64,000 nt of DNA from Canna indica (GCA_034359265.1 CP136890.1:29058501-29122500), one strand, 5' to 3'; positions 43,838 through 58,580 are shown, numbered from the stretch's first letter. Notes: a model not told the origin generated them from the letters alone. Program-made: numbers and translations.

Positions 43838-44872
43838 TAATTTGTATTTAATCTCGACAAATTTATATTTTAGATGAACTCTCATGCTTCTTTTTGTTGT
43901 ATCGAATCAATGACATCTAAATAGGATAACTGATTTCAAGCCAAAGAAGTGCAATTCTATCACTTCTTTCAACAGTCCATAAAAATTCATATCACATTCA
44001 ACATATGTTGTCCCATTCACGCAGACCCGATATTTATAAACGTATATTCAATCGTGTAAAATTTATACCCATTAACAAAATAATCGCTATAAAATGATAC
44101 TAGGTCAACTAGCAAACTCAAATATTTTCTCATCTATTTCGCTCTGTGTTCTGTGCTCTAAGACCGAAGCCAAGTAGAGAAATCACAATACCGTAATCTC
44201 TTCAATTTTTGGTCGTTGTAGATAGAGTATTTTTGCACCATCTCAACGTCAAATATTTCAATGAATTATTCAATCTATGGACAATTGAGTAATACGTATA
44301 ATTGTGTCAAACGATACTCTTCATCGCTTAAATATCGAGACGAACGAAAACCGAAAGCACGACTAGAGGGACAGAAGATATTTAAACGACCATTCGAATG
44401 TTGAACTCCCTCGTCGGCGTTCCGTGGAAGATGATCAAATCTTGTCTGCTCGATCGATTCAAAATAAAATGAGCAAAATATTAAAATTTCTTGAATGATA
44501 TACGCTTTAGATATTGATCATTCAACAGATGCGGTGTTCCTTACCTTTTTCTTCAAATGATTCATGTATCTTTTTAATAAGTACATTCACCGGTATTGAA
44601 CGGGACCACCAACTCGTGCCTCGTATGCCAAGTGTATCAGTAGATGCTCCATCGAGTCAAAAAAGGCAAGAGGAAGAAACTGCACCAACCTACATATAAT
44701 TTCAGTAATATTACTTTCAAGTGCTGACATATCTTCGACTCAAAGGACATTTGCATAAATATTTCTAAAAAATATACTTAATTCGGTCAACGGACCCCAA
44801 ATATTATTAGGTACAAGATCTCAGAATGCGATCAGAAGCAATCTCTGCATGAGTACATGACAATCATAGCTC

Positions 44873-46721
44873 TGTTGGGTGAAATGACCACACTAGAGGG
44901 AGGGGAGGGGGTGAATAGTATGTTTACTAATTCTTGTTGCCTAAATCCGATTTTAATCGTTTCTTTGGTTACTTAGGCAAATTACAAGTTAAGTGACTAA
45001 ATGCGGAAACGATAAATGATAAAGCAATAATGACAAACAAAATATTAATGCAAACACAAGAATTTTTAGTGGTTCGGCCCTAATGCCTACTCCACTACCT
45101 AAGCACCCCGCTTAGGATTTCCAAACTTAGTTTACTAGATTTAAATCATTTCCCTTATAAAGAGGACTTTGACTCGAAGAGTCTCACTCTCAATCTAAGA
45201 CACTTCCACACCCGAAAGTCTCCGCCTTCTTATCGAGAGCACTCTTCCACCTCAACCCTAAGGGACAACTAAACTAATCATAGTAAACTATGTTTACACA
45301 AGTGACTTTACACCTTCTACACCAAGGATATCACTCAATCACAAGACCTAACACTAGGTCTTCTTACACGCTCAAAAATGATAAAATAAATCACAAAAAT
45401 ACACAAGTAATGGAGCAAATAAATAATACAATAAATACTTAGCTCCAAACACGAGTCCTAGTTCCTCTTGATGCCTCAATGATGAATCGTTCAAAGCTTG
45501 AAGGCAAGATCAAGGATGTATCTGGGAAACTAGGGTTTTCAAGAAGATGACTCAAGAGAAGCTTTAGAATGATCAAGAATTGGCTAAATAGAGACTTGGA
45601 TCAATTGTTAAGAGATTTTAATGAAGGATGGAGATGAGTATTTATAACCCCTTAACAAAACGGTAGCTCAACGGGCGAAAAACTAGTCGTTTCCGCCATT
45701 CGATCGCTTGTCGATAGATCGTGGATCGACCGACCAATCGATCGACCGATCGACCGCCTGCGATCGCTGCTTTAATTACTATGTTCGGTCGATCGACGGG
45801 TCGACCGAATGAGTCACGAGTTGACCGATCTGCAATCCGATTGACCGACGAAGTTACTGCCAATTTTTGGCCTCGGTCGGTTAACCGCCCGATTGACCGA
45901 AGTAGCTACTCCCGCTTTTTAACCATCTTCGGTTGATCGACCAGTCAACCGAATTGGCTACTGCCAATTTTCAACACTATTCGGTCGATCGATCGGTCGA
46001 TCGATCGATCGACCAAACCTAGACTGGGCAGTTTGGTAAGGCTTGATTTGTTCATTTTTTGGTTCTGTCTTCAATAAGTCTACTTATATAACATTTATTA
46101 ACTTTAAGTTAATAACTTTAAAACACAAATTAACTTAAAGTTAATAAATGTTATATAAGAATTACCCCCCATTTGGATTCAATAAAAATATCTAAAAAAT
46201 CAAAATCCTTAAGAATCAAAATCTAGTTTTTGGGGATTAGTACAAATTTTTGGAAAATAGAACTTTTCTAATTTTTTGGGTCAAATAAGGTTAGGCTTAA
46301 GGCTTTCAAAAATTTCTAAAAAATACCGCGTTATCTAATTTTAACCCAATGAACAATTATCGTCATTTTTTATGCCAAGAAAATGTCTAGGGCATATAGC
46401 CCTAGGTTATTTCAGGACGGTTTCCAGATTTTCATGTTTTGGGATTCAGGGATGGTTTTTTGGGTTCTTATGCATCATCATGAGGACTTTACAATATAAA
46501 CTAGATACCCTAAACCTATACTCTATCTTCCCGACGAATTCGAGGGCGTCGACCAACGTCCTTCCGATTTCTTGATTTCTTCGATATTTTCGATCGAGGA
46601 CATTGTGCGCTAGCCGAGATTAAGATTAAGACTTGAAAGATTTCTCAATTAAATCATTAATTCCATGTTTGTTATCATCAAAACCGAGATTGAGACCAAG
46701 GTTGAAAACCTTAAGCCAACA
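44873..46721 (-). mobile_element. Solo LTR of the R1 copia family, inverted
   Basis: The plus strand runs from TGTTGGGTGAAATGACC to CTTAAGCCAACA, the reverse complement of the family LTR. The target duplication AGCTC is perfect (44868-44872 and 46722-46726). It sits inside the CACTA-D transposase. The palindromic GGTCGATCGACC zone is at about 45695-46016. Confidence 0.9.
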
Positions 46722-49331
46722 AGCTCTTCATCCTTGATATTTTGAAATCATCAACGTTCACACATAAAGATAAGTTTGAGGCATATCCAACGGATAATCT
46801 GAATTCTTTAATCCATTGACAAACATCTTTCATTTGTTGTTTATTTAACACTTACAGGGCCTTCGGCTTAAGATATCATCTGTTGACCTCTTGTAACTCC
46901 AACTCCGACCTCTTACAATATATTTTCAGATCATGTCGAGCCTTCACATTATCTTTATTTTCTCCAGAAACATCCATCAAATTGTTAAAAATATTATCAA
47001 ATACATTTTTCTCAATGTGCATGACGCCCAAATTTTGTCGAATCAGTAATGAACTCCAATACGGTAATTCCCAAAATATACTTTTTTGACCCAATAATGT
47101 GTTTGACCAAAGCCTGACACTCTTTCATTCTGACCAAACACTATCTCTGGAAGTAAGGAAACACGTGCTAACATCTGTTCACTAGACAGTAATGGTGGTT
47201 GCTTACCCCTTTCGACTCGGCCCTTGGTAAATTTATTATGATTCCTTCGATACTGACGGTTAGTCGGTAGGAATCGATGATGACAATCAAAGAATAAATT
47301 TTTCTATCTATTTTGAATATTGAATGATTTAGATTGTTCCATACAATACGGACATGAGAGTCGTCCATGCATGCTCCAACCAAACAAGATATCGTAGGTC
47401 GGGAAATCATTGATTGTCCACAAGACAACAACTTTTAAAGTGATGTTTTGCTTTCGGTGACAATCATAAGTGATAGCTCCCTCAGCCCACAATATTTTCA
47501 ATTCATCAATTACTGGTCGGACAAACACGTTAATTTCTTTTCGCGGACCCTTAGGACTCGGAATAATCATCAAAAGATAGATAAATTTATCTTTCATATA
47601 CTTTGACGGTGATAACTTATAAACGGTTAGCAGCATTGGTCAAACTGAATAAGGAGTCGCCGAATGAACAAATGGATTAACACCATCCGAAAATATCGAA
47701 GCACCTTGAACGGGATATTTTTCTGTCGAAATGATTTCTTCTCCTTATAACGAGGATGTTCACATGTTGGACATTTATCAACTATGCATTTTCTTTATAA
47801 TATAAAATACAGTTATTTGGCCACGTGTGAATCTTTTCGTACCCAAGCCCTAATTTTCTCATTAACATTTTATACTTATAAAAAATTGGCTCAAACTTGT
47901 TATCTGAAGGTAACATTACATTAATAAAGCCCGCAATATGATCAAACGCAACATCGCTGATATTACAATCAGACTTAATGTTCAGGAGCTGTGTCATTGC
48001 TGAAAATCTAGTGTATTTACGATCACTACTAGAAATATGTTATTCAGCAATGTCGATCAGTAACGGCCGCTCAAGCTGTTGCAATTTCTAACAGTGTTCT
48101 TACGGCCGCTCAGGCCGTTGTAGATGTGATATATTTGCAACGGTTTTGTTACGGCCGCTTGAGCCATTGTAGATATATTATCACATTAGCAATGACTTAG
48201 TTACGGCTACTGCATCCGTCACTCTTTAGTCGATCACGTGCTCGCGGCGCGAAAATAAAATACTTATTAGCAACGGCGTACTAACGGATGAGTGAGCCGT
48301 TACTGATGATGTTACTTATCAGCAATGGCTTTCTAATGGATGAGTGAGCCGTTGCTGATAAGTTTATTTAACTCGACCCTGATCGCGCCCGCCCCTTCCT
48401 CCTTCTTCTTCCTTGCTGATTCCGCCACTGATCTTCGCCCGCTCGCCGTCGTCGCCCGCCGATGCCACTTGCAGCCGTTGCTCGTCGTCGTCGTCCGCTC
48501 CAGGTAACTTCAGCGCCCCCTATTTATTGTAGAACCGGCTAAAACCCTAGGTTTAGGGTTTCGACCGACCGCACTAGACTTTGGCGTCAGAAAAATGAGT
48601 TAATATTTAGGGTTTTTTTAAACCCTTTTTTTTTTCTTTTATTAAATCATAATTCTAGATTAATTAAATGTTTTTATGGTAAATTTAGATGTTTAGATTA
48701 ATTAAATCATAGATGTTTAGATTAATTAAATGTTTAGGTTAATTTAGAAGTTTAGATTAGATTAGATTAATTTAAATAAATGTTTAGATTAGATTAATTT
48801 AGATTATAATAATTTAGATTAATTTTATTGTTAATCTTTAGATTTAGATTAATTAGAATCGTCCACCGTGGACTCGAATCGACATTGAAATATTTAGAAA
48901 ATAATCATCTATCTGACGTGTTGTTACGTTTCACGTACGCATCAATGAGTCGGATGATTTAACAAAACCTTAGATCCGTTCAGGGGTTGTATGTTCGTGT
49001 AAAATAAGTAGATGATCTTTTATACGACGTACAACCCTTGAATTGTCCCTAATTGGATAATTTGAGAACATATTATTTGTATTGCACTTAGCTTTTAACC
49101 GTTAACTCATTAATTCTTAAATTTTGGCTATTGTATCTCTCTTGTTCTCCGATACGCGCCCAGATGATATGCGTATTCGAAGAACTATAGGGAGATGCTG
49201 CCGAAATTTAGAATAAAGTTATCGATTAAAAGAAATACTTAGTTCAATATGAATAACATGAATCCCGAATGGAATAGGACCATCTCACCTAAAGGCATTA
49301 ACTGAAGAAATTATCATTGATTGACAGAATC

Positions 49332-52300
49332 ATGTCGGACGATCTAAGTTGGATGTACTGACGTCTTGATCGTGGAGCTTTAACGAATGAGTTTCGATTA
49401 GGCGTAACTTACTTCCTAAATTTCGCCTATTCGAATCGGAAATTCGTTAGCGTCGGTGATAAAATCTGATGTCCGTGTCGCATTTGCTTGAATGCACGAT
49501 TTTTGGATCGGGAAATTGTCACTCTGCATTTGTATAGCAAATGATTTGCACTAGGATATTTTCTATAGACTTGTCACGGGGAGTTACGTGAAGTCGGGAC
49601 GTCGAGCAATCCTGTCGTTCAGACACATGGTGAATCTTCCTCTGCTTGTGTTTCTTCATCCAGTCCATCTAATCCCTATAGAACTATGATACTTGCTAGT
49701 CTTGGGGGTCAATTCCAGCTGAATGATAATGTCGATCGGCCAGTTACTAAGATGGCAGTGCTACCAGATACTATGGGTGTTGATATCACAAAAGTACAAC
49801 ATGCGGTAAAGATTGAATTGTCGAATAAAGAAGCCGCAGAATTTTACGAGATGTTGAAAGCTGTCAATGAACCTTTGTATGAGAATTATCCTAAATACAC
49901 TAGGTTTTCGGCAATAACACAACTCCTGAACATCAACGCCGATTGTAATATCAGCGGGGTTGGGTTTGATCGGATTGTGGGATTGATTAATGGAATGCTG
50001 CATACTGATAACAAGTTTGAGTAAACTTTTTATAAAACTAAAAAGTTGATGAGAAAATTAGGGCTTGGGTACGAAAAAATACACGCATACCAAAATAACT
50101 GCATTTTATATTATAAAAAAATATGCAGTTGGATAAATGTCATGTATGTCAACATCCTCATTACAAGAAGAAGAAATCAGTTCGACAAAAAAATATCCCG
50201 TTTAAGGTGTTTCGATATTTTCCACTTACACCGAGGCTTCAAAGATTATTCATGTCGAAAAAGATGGCCCCCTACATGAGTTGGCATGCAAGAAGTCGTG
50301 ATGATACAGTAATGACTCATCCATCCGACAGTGAAGCATGGAAATATTTGGATACATGTTATCCTTCATTTGCTAGAGATAATAGAAATATCATATTGGG
50401 ATTGTGCACGGATGGTTTTAATCCATTTGGTCATTCTGCAACTCCTTATTCAATTTGGCCGGTGTTGCTAACAGTTTATAATTTACCGCCATTAATGTGT
50501 ATGAAAGATGAATTTATTTATCTTTCGATGATTATTTCGGGTCCTAAGGGTCCGCGAAAAGAAATTGACGTGTTTCTCGGACCCCTAATAGATGAATTAA
50601 AAACATTGTGGACTGAGGGAGCTATCACTTATGATTGTCATCGGAAGCAAAACTTCAATATAAAAGCTGCGGTTTTCTAGACAATCATTGTTTTCCCGGC
50701 CTCCGGCATGTTGTCTGGTTGGAGCACTCACGTCCGACTCTCTTGTCCGTATTGTATGAAACACTCTAAATCATTCAGTCTTCAGAACGGACGGAAAATC
50801 TCATTCTTTGATTGTCATAGTGGATTTCTATCGGCTAACCATTAGTATCGAAGGAATCGTAATAAATTTACTAAGGGCAAAGTCGAAAGAGATGAACCAC
50901 CACCGATGTTATCCGGTTAAACAAATGTTAGCAGGTGTTGCAGCACTTCCAGAGATAGTGTTTGGTCGGAATGAAAGAGTGTCGGGCTTTGGTCAAACAC
51001 ATAACTGGGTGAAAAAAGATATCTTTTGAGAATTGCCGTATTGGGGTTCATTACTGATTCGACATAATTTGGACGTCATGCACATTGAGAAAAATGTGTT
51101 TGATAATTTTTTTAACACTTTGATGGTTGTTCTCGGGAAAACTAAAGATAATGTCAAGGCCCGACATGATCTGAAAATACTTTGTAAGATACCGGAGTTG
51201 GAGTTACAAAAGGTCAACAAACGATATCTGAAGCCGAATTGCGAAGGCCCTGTGTGTGTTAAATAAACAACAGATGAAAGATGTTTATCTATGGATCAAA
51301 GAACTCAGATTACCCAATGGATATAACTCAAACTTATCTCGATGTGTGAACGTCGATGATTGCAAAATATCAGGGATGAAGAGCCATGATTGTCATTTAT
51401 TCATGCAGAGATTACTTCCGATCGCTTCCGAGATCTCTACCTGATAATATTTGGGATCCGTTGAATGAATTAAGTATGTTTTTTAGAAATATTTGTGCGA
51501 ATGTCCTTCGAGTCGAAGATATGTCAGCACTTTAAAGTAATATTGTTGAAATTATATGCAAGTCGGAGCTATTTTTCCCTCCTGCCTTTTTTGACTCGAT
51601 GGAGCATCTATCGATACGCTTGGTATACGAGACACGAGTTGGTGGCCCCGTTCAATACTGGTGGATGCACTTATTTAAAAGATACATGAATTTTTTGAAG
51701 AAAAAAGTAACGAACATTGCAGCTGTTGAAGGATCAATATCTGAATCGTATATCATCCAAGAAATTTCAACATTCTGTGCATTTTACTTTGAATCAATAG
51801 TGCAGACAAGATTTGATCGTCTTTCACATAACGATGACGGGGGAGTTCAACAATCAGATGGACGTTTAAATATATTCTGTCACTCTGGTCGTGCTTCTGG
51901 TTCTCGTCCATCTCGACACTTAAGCGACGAAGAGTATCATTTGGCACAATTGTACGTATTACTCAACTGTCCAGAGATTGAACAATTCATTGAAATATTT
52001 GACATTGAGATGGTGCAAAAATACTCTATTCACATAATCGTGATTTCCCTATTTGGATTCGAGCTTACAGCAAAGATCACAGAGCTGGAATAGATGAAAA
52101 AATGTTTGAGTTTGTTAGTGGACCGTCGCGACTAGTGTTATGTTATAGCTGATATTTTGTTAATGGGTATAAATTTCACACGGTTGAATATGCATTTACA
52201 AAGAAGATGATGAATGTCGAGGTTTGCGTGAAAGGGACAACATATGTTTAATGTGATATAGATTTTTATGGACTGGTGGAAGAAGTGATAGAATTGCACT

Positions 52301-52779
52301 ACTTCGGCTTGTAATCAGTTATCCTATTTAGATGTCATTGGTTCGATACAACAGAAAGAGACATGAAAGTTCATCCAAAATACAAACTTGTTGATGTTAA
52401 TTACAAATCAAAATTAGCAGCAAATGAGCCTTTTATATTGGCATGACAAGCCGAACAAGTTTATTACGCGAAGTATCCAGCTAGAAATAAAGATAAAGTA
52501 GATTGGCGTGTTGTCTGTAAGACTAAAGCTAGAGGAAGAATTGATCTGATAGTGGGAGAAAATGAGTTGATACCTGATGTGACAGATGATTTCTATCAAG
52601 AAGAGGATCCTCCCGCAGTAGACCATATTATTCCAATACTCGATGATGTAGACACAACGTTAGTTCAATTAGAAGTTGAATATGTTGTTGATGATGATCA
52701 TGAAGTTGAGGAAGCTGGAGATGAAGAAGATGAAGAAGATGAAGAATTCGAAGACTATTACTCAAATGATGAGAAATAA
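49332..52779 (+). pseudogene. CACTA-C transposase (TNP2-type), broken
   Basis: Alignable to CACTA-B along its whole length. It starts ATG TCG GAC at 49332 and reaches TGA at codon 10. Longer readable stretches include 49686-50024, 50123-50680 (with LCTDGFNPFGHSATPYSIW), 51033-51250 (NLDVMHIEKNVFDN) and 51599-52093. Stops and small indels separate them. The acidic C-terminus (EDEEDEEFEDYYSNDEK) is kept. A relic of an element once like B. Confidence 0.85.
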
Positions 52780-52851
52780 TTGTAAAGTATATCTTCTATT
52801 AAATCTATCTCTACTATATATATAATCTCATTATATGCTTATTTGACAGAT

Positions 52852-54341
52852 ATGGTGGGTCGTGGTTATCGTCGGACGAGAGCTTCGAATCTCCGATCAG
52901 TCAAACACCAACACTTCCTCCTGCTGTTGATCCTCCTACCGCTGATCCTCATGCCGCTGAGGATAGTTTATCGAGACGCAGGCGGCCACGCGGGCCGAAC
53001 AGGTGGCAACCTCCGCCAGCCACGGAGTCATGTAGACTCATTAGTGTGATTGGAGAGCGGTAATGTATCATGAATTATGAATTATTACAAATTCATTATA
53101 TCATAATATAATATTGAACTTTATTTGTGTTGTGCAGGTTCGAGCAGGAGGATGTGCCGAGGACCATATCTTCTACGATCCGACGATACATGCATGGGGC
53201 ATGGCCCACGTGGTCTCACGTGCCACGTGAGCACGTCGAGATGCTATGGCGCGAGTTTGAGGCATGTATTAATTTTTTTTTAATACATGATGATTAATAT
53301 TGGTACTGATATTATTGTTTTGCAGGCTCGCTATACATGGGCTGAGGACCAGAGGTCCTTCATTTATAATGCTTGGGAGCCTATTTCCCGGCAGAGGTAC
53401 AACGACCAGCTAGGGCAGGCCCGAGCTAGGATACAACCCCGATTGGATTACTCCAGATATATGGGACCAGCTCGTGGTGTTATGGTCGACGGGTTGATGA
53501 CATGAGGTTTCTAGGACTGCAGCTAGAAACCACATGCCCGGGGGAGGATCGCGTCACACTGGCGGCTCAATATCATTTGTAGTGCACGCTCGTCGTATGG
53601 TAAGTATTATACCTTAAATTCAATTATATATTTTATTTGTTACTCTGTGTAATAAATAATGTATTTGTTTTGTAAATATAGACGATTGTGATGGATGACG
53701 AGACTGTCCAGCGACCCTCCCTGATGGAGGTGTTTGAGCGGACTCACCGTCGAGGACATGGGGCAGGGGAATACATCGACACCCGAGCCGGCTGCAATCA
53801 TTATGGTAAGTATATTTGTTTAAATTATTCATTATTTATTTATAATTTAAGTTTTAGGAAAATTATGAAATAAAAAATCAAACTCGAGTAGGAGACCTAC
53901 ACTCAGACGATGACACAGCGCGGGGGCACCCCTGAGGACTTTGACGCAGGAGCGTGGGTCGAGGCTGCAGGTGGCTGGAACCATAGCCGCGTATATGGCT
54001 TTGAAGACTGTGGTCATGCGTGAGCCATGCTCGGGCCACTTGGGGCATCGACCCCTCCGGTCACTGGTGAGCGGCCATCCACCTCCAGGACTAATTATGA
54101 TCAGAGTAGTAGGATAAGGACACTAAAGGAGACGGTCACGCGTCAGAGTGAGATGATGGAGCATCAGAGTCAGATGATGGCGAAGATGCATGCTATGCTA
54201 CACAACATCTCAGCTCATGGAGTAGGCATCCCTTCGGCATCATCAGATCCATCGTCCTTGAGCCAGTCCACGCCGGTGTACACCCAAGCACTCCAAACCC
54301 CGTCATATTATGATCCATACCTTCCTCCACCGCCGTTGTGA
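52852..54341 (+). pseudogene. CACTA-C second gene (TNPA-like), broken
   Basis: The exon plan of CACTA-B is visible. The start ATG at 52852 (MVGRGYRRTR) loses frame within exon 1. Exon 2 (about 53139-53262) is followed by a GC donor (GAG then GCATGT), as in B. Exon 3 has lost about 50 bp between LGQARAR and LDYSRYMG. Exons 4 and 5 keep ERTHRRGHGAGEYIDT and the MMEHQSQMMAKMHAML coiled coil, with one stop near 54025. Confidence 0.75.
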
Positions 54342-56755
54342 GGTTTAGTGTTTTGTTTGGATATTGACTTTGTTATCTGGATACTATTTGATTGACTTGT
54401 TTTGTTTGGATATTGATACGATAGTTTTGAATTTGAATAGTTTTTATATGATTGTGGATAATTATAAATATAAGTATAATTATTTTGATGTATATCTGGG
54501 TGTATCTGTGATGTGTATGTGAATGGATGTGTGTATGGGTGTGTGAGTTATGTATCAAGTTAAATGTATCAATGTATTAATGGAAATTAGAAATTTTAAA
54601 ACTTTTCAGTTACAAGTTAACATCATCAGCAACGGTTTTCCCATGGTTGTCCGTGGGAAAGCCATTACTGAAATTACTGAAAGTGTATCGTATTTTCTAG
54701 GCCGCAACCTCAAAGCCGTTGCTAATGATCTACAACAACGGCTTAGCAATAGGCTTTCACTAACGGCCTTGCCATGGCAAACTGGCTGTTGCTGATGTAT
54801 ATATCTACAACGGCCCTACAGTCGTGGCAAAACCATTGCTGATACTAATATCAACAACTGTTGTGCGTCGTTGCAAAGCTGTTGTTGATAAGCATAGCAA
54901 CAATGACATTGACCCGTAGCAGAACCGTTGGTGATAATGTTATTAGCAATGACCACTCTGGCCGTTGTTGATCCATTGCTAAGTTATCAGCAACGCGATT
55001 TTCTGCCACGGCTGCGTTGCAACGGGCTAGGTCGTTGCACTCCGTTGCTGATGGCTTTCAACAATGGCTCGGCAACGGTTGGAGCCATTTCTGATGCTTG
55101 TTATTCTAGTAGTGGATAATTCTCAAACAAAGGTTCATCGATAGCTTTCAACATCTCGTAAAATTATGTAGCTTCTTTATTTGATAATTCAATCTCTATC
55201 GCAGGTTGTACTTCTGTGGCATCAACACCCGTAGTATCTGGTGGCACTGACGTCTCAATAACTGGCTCTCGACGTCTAACTTCGATAGCCCGATATGATT
55301 ATGTCAATCAATGACAATATCTTTAGTTAATGTCTTTAGGTGGGATGGTCCTATTCCATTCGGGATTCATATTATTCATATTACACTAAGTATTTCTTTT
55401 AGCCGTTAACTTCAATTTAAATTTCGGCAACATCTGCCTACAGTTCTCCGAATACACATATCATCTGGGTGCGTATCGGAGAACAATTAAGGGAGATATA
55501 GTAGCCAAAATTTATGAATGAGTTAACGATTAAAAGAAACAACTAAGTGTAATATAAATAACTATATATGTTCTCAAACTGTCCAATTAAGAACAATTCA
55601 AGAGCTATAAATCGTGTACAAGGTCATTCACTTCATTTACACGAACATACAACCCCCGAATAGATCTAAGGGTAATGCGAAAATTTATGTGATCTGACTC
55701 GTCGATACGCACGTGACACGTATCAACTCATCAAGATCATATAAATTTTTTTATCAATTAATTAAACATTATACCAATTAATCTACCAATTAGACATTAA
55801 ACCTAATTAACAATTCAACCTAATTAACAAATATTAAACATTTTTAACAATTAAACCTAATTAACAAACATTAAACATTAAACCTAATTACATTAATTAA
55901 ACATTATTAAACAATATTAAAAAAAATTAAAAAAACTAATTAATAAAAAAATTGATTACAGTTTACTAAACCCTAATCAAAGAGTAGCCTATAATAGTCG
56001 GCTACTGTTTGATTAATAGGGCCGAAACCTAGGTTTCGACCCCAAATATGGCGCCGAAGTCCAGTGTCCACTGGTGGACACTAGATGTCGGAATTGGGGC
56101 CTAAACCCTAGGGTTTCGGCCCCAACAACAAAGGGCGAATAGAGAACCGGTGGAGATCGAGAGGAGGGGTAGAGCCGGGTTACCTAGAGGTGAAGAAGGG
56201 GGGAGACCGGCGACAAAAAGGGGCGGCCGCGGCAGTAGCAGGGAGAAGGGACAGCATAGAGGAAAAAGAAGAAGGAAGAAGGAAGAAGGAAGAAGAAAGA
56301 AGGGGGGCGGGCGTGAACACAAGTAAAACACCCATCACCGACGGCGAGAGCGGTCATTGCTGAACTGTTCATATTGCATTACAATATCACCAATGGCCGA
56401 TGCGGCCCTCTCTAAGCCATTGTTGATAAGTTTTTTTTTATTTTTGTGCCGCATGCGCACCATCGACTCATGGGCGACGGGTCCAGAAGTCATAAGCGAG
56501 CTATCACTATTTAATTATTAAGTTACTGATGGCCCACGAGACCCTCGCGAAGCCGTTGCTGATAAATATTTTCATTTTCACACCACGTGTGCGCCATCGA
56601 CTTATAAGCAACGGTGGCGGCGGCCGTAAGGAAGCCGTTGCAGATGTTGGTACTTCTGCAACGGTCCGAGCGACCGTAAGAAAGCTGTGGCCCGTTCCGA
56701 CGGCTCCGTCGACTGTCGGCGATAGCTGTCAGTGAAAGTCACAATTCTAGTAGTG

Positions 56756-57486
56756 AGGGACGGAGGCAGACGAAAGGAGAAGAGAAGATTAAGATGAAAA
56801 GTATTTTTGTTCGTTCATACAAAATTTGATCAAAAATTATATGAATGATTATTTTTTAAAACGCTTATCCCAAGAGGATCGGTCCATGCAATTTCACCTT
56901 TACATGATATATCTACAATTTTAGGTGAGCTTCTGTTCTAAGGGCTAAATTTATGTTTGATAGATTATATAATTGAAAATATTAATTCTGGCGCACTTGA
57001 GTTCATATGTCCACTTAAACAACATTCCATGGTTTTCTTCTGAACCTACATATGAATGTCTTCATGTCAAAATCAAAAGAAGCGATGCACTATTAAATGA
57101 AATAAATAAATAAATTATATATTTAGGAAGTTTATTTAAATTATATCTAGAAAGAAACTAGCATGAAGTCACTTCATGAGAAGACAGTGAATACGTTAAA
57201 AACAAATACAGAGGATAAGACATCACTTATGATAAAAGTTGGACTATAGGAAAATTGCGGAACACCAATATTATATCGCCGCCTCAAATATTTTTCTCCG
57301 TGATACAAAACAACTCAAAATCAGATATTAAAAAAAAAAACAAAAAAACACACACACACATATGTGATTCGAACGATGAGAAAGAGTAATTCCCAAAATT
57401 AAAATTGAGTTGATTGAATATTCATTTTATTTCTGACCAAAGTCTCTAACCAATTAGAGACTATATATATATATATAAATATAGAG
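56756..57486. other. Unassigned AT-rich sequence
   Basis: No gene found. A CA microsatellite-like stretch lies near 57342-57364. A partial direct copy of the following element's left end is at about 57365-57450. Confidence 0.45.
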
Positions 57487-58580
57487 AGAGACATTTCCTA
57501 GATTTCGATTTTGAGAATGAGAAATTTTAAAAATGGATTTGAAGATGGGTAATTCCTAAAATTGGAATTGAGTGGATCGAATACTCATTTTATCCCTCAT
57601 CAAAGTCTCTAACTAATTTTTAAAAAATTTAAAAATAATTTAAAAATAATTTAAATTTATAAAATATTTTTTATGATAAAAATAAGTTATTAGAGAATAA
57701 AAAATATATTTTTTAAATTCTCTAATGTATTGAAGATTTTTGTATAAAGTCTATAAATTTAAATTTAAATTAAAAATTATGAAATATTTTGATTTAAAAT
57801 AGTTTTTCAGATCATAATACCTATTTTGTATTATTAAAAAATTATTTTATGAATTCAAATATTTTTTAAAAAAATTATGAAGCTATTATAGACTTTGCAC
57901 AAAAGTCTCTAATGAGTTATAACTTTTGTTTATAGTAATTTTATAATTATAAAAAATAAAATTTAATTCACAAAAAAAAATGTGATATAAAAAATGTTCT
58001 AGAGTCTATCAACATATTTTGAACAAAAAATATTTTACTATTTTTAATTAAAAATTAGTTTGATAGACTTTGGACAAAAGTCTCTAATGCATTAGAGACT
58101 TTTGCCCAAAGTTTATAATAGTTTTATAATTAAAAAAAATTAATTAATAAAATATTTTTTTAATATAAAAGATGTGTTGTGGTTCAAAAAAATATTTTTA
58201 TCAAAAATATTTCATAATTTTTAATTTTAATTTTAATTTATAGACTTTGTGCAAAACTCTCTAATGATTTAGAGAGTTTAAAAATAAATTTTTTAGATTC
58301 TAACACCTCATTTCTATATCATTAGAAAGTTTGAAAATATATTTTTTAGATTCTAACACCTCATTTCTATTATAAATATTTTTTTATAAATTAAAATTAT
58401 TTTTTTAATATTTTTTTTATATTTTTTAATTTTTAACCAAAGTCTCTAATTAGTTAAAGGCTTTGACCAGGGATAAAATGGGTATTTGATCCACTTAATT
58501 CCGATTTTGGGAACTATCCATTTTCATATTCGATTTTGAAAATTTTTCATTCCCAAAATAAATTCGAATCTGAGAAATTG
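57487..58580. mobile_element. AT-rich long-TIR (fold-back) element
   Basis: The left arm (about 57487-57625) and right arm (about 58433-58580) are imperfect inverted repeats of 130 bp or more. They share GAATGAGAAATTTT-like text, then CCAAAATCGGAATTAAGTGG-like text and CAAAGTCTCTAA. The AT-rich interior repeats AGTCTCTAATG modules and has a palindrome at 58067-58112 centred on TAATGCATTA. No coding capacity was seen. Ends and target duplication are not certain. Confidence 0.55.

Larger units (their letters stand above)
48024..55114 (+). mobile_element. CACTA-C: full-length but decayed En/Spm element
   Basis: The 7091-bp element has CACTACTAGAA at both ends in inverted orientation and a perfect GAT target duplication (48021-48023 and 55115-55117) inside the CACTA-D transposase. 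Its gene order and leader repeat CACTA-B, but both genes are broken. Subterminal GCAACGGC words are partly mutated, many by C-to-T or G-to-A changes. Confidence 0.92.
43838..55300 (-). pseudogene. CACTA-D transposase (TNP2-type) remnant in three pieces
   Basis: Pieces at 55300-55118, 48023-46727 and 44872-43838 (minus strand) give, in order, the region before the core, the core and the C-terminal half, all closely similar to CACTA-B. Readable motifs include TQLLNIKSDCNISDVAFDHI, KLGLGYEKIHTWPNNCI, INDFPTYDILFGW and GVMHIEKNVFDN. The start codon is ATA instead of ATG, the N-terminal domain is deleted, many stops occur, and the text stops within DUF4216 at 43838. It is dead. Confidence 0.8.
43838..56755 (-). 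mobile_element. CACTA-D: truncated minus-strand element carrying two insertions
   Basis: The right (5') terminus at 56755 reads TTCTAGTAGTG, the family end in inverted orientation. From it leftwards come subterminal repeats, a leader with the conserved hairpin (about 55345-55580), then transposase text at 55118-55300, 46727-48023 and 43838-44872. The gaps are filled exactly by CACTA-C and by a solo LTR, each with its own target duplication. The second gene and the 3' terminus are missing. About 400 bp covering the transposase N-terminus is also deleted. Confidence 0.8.
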
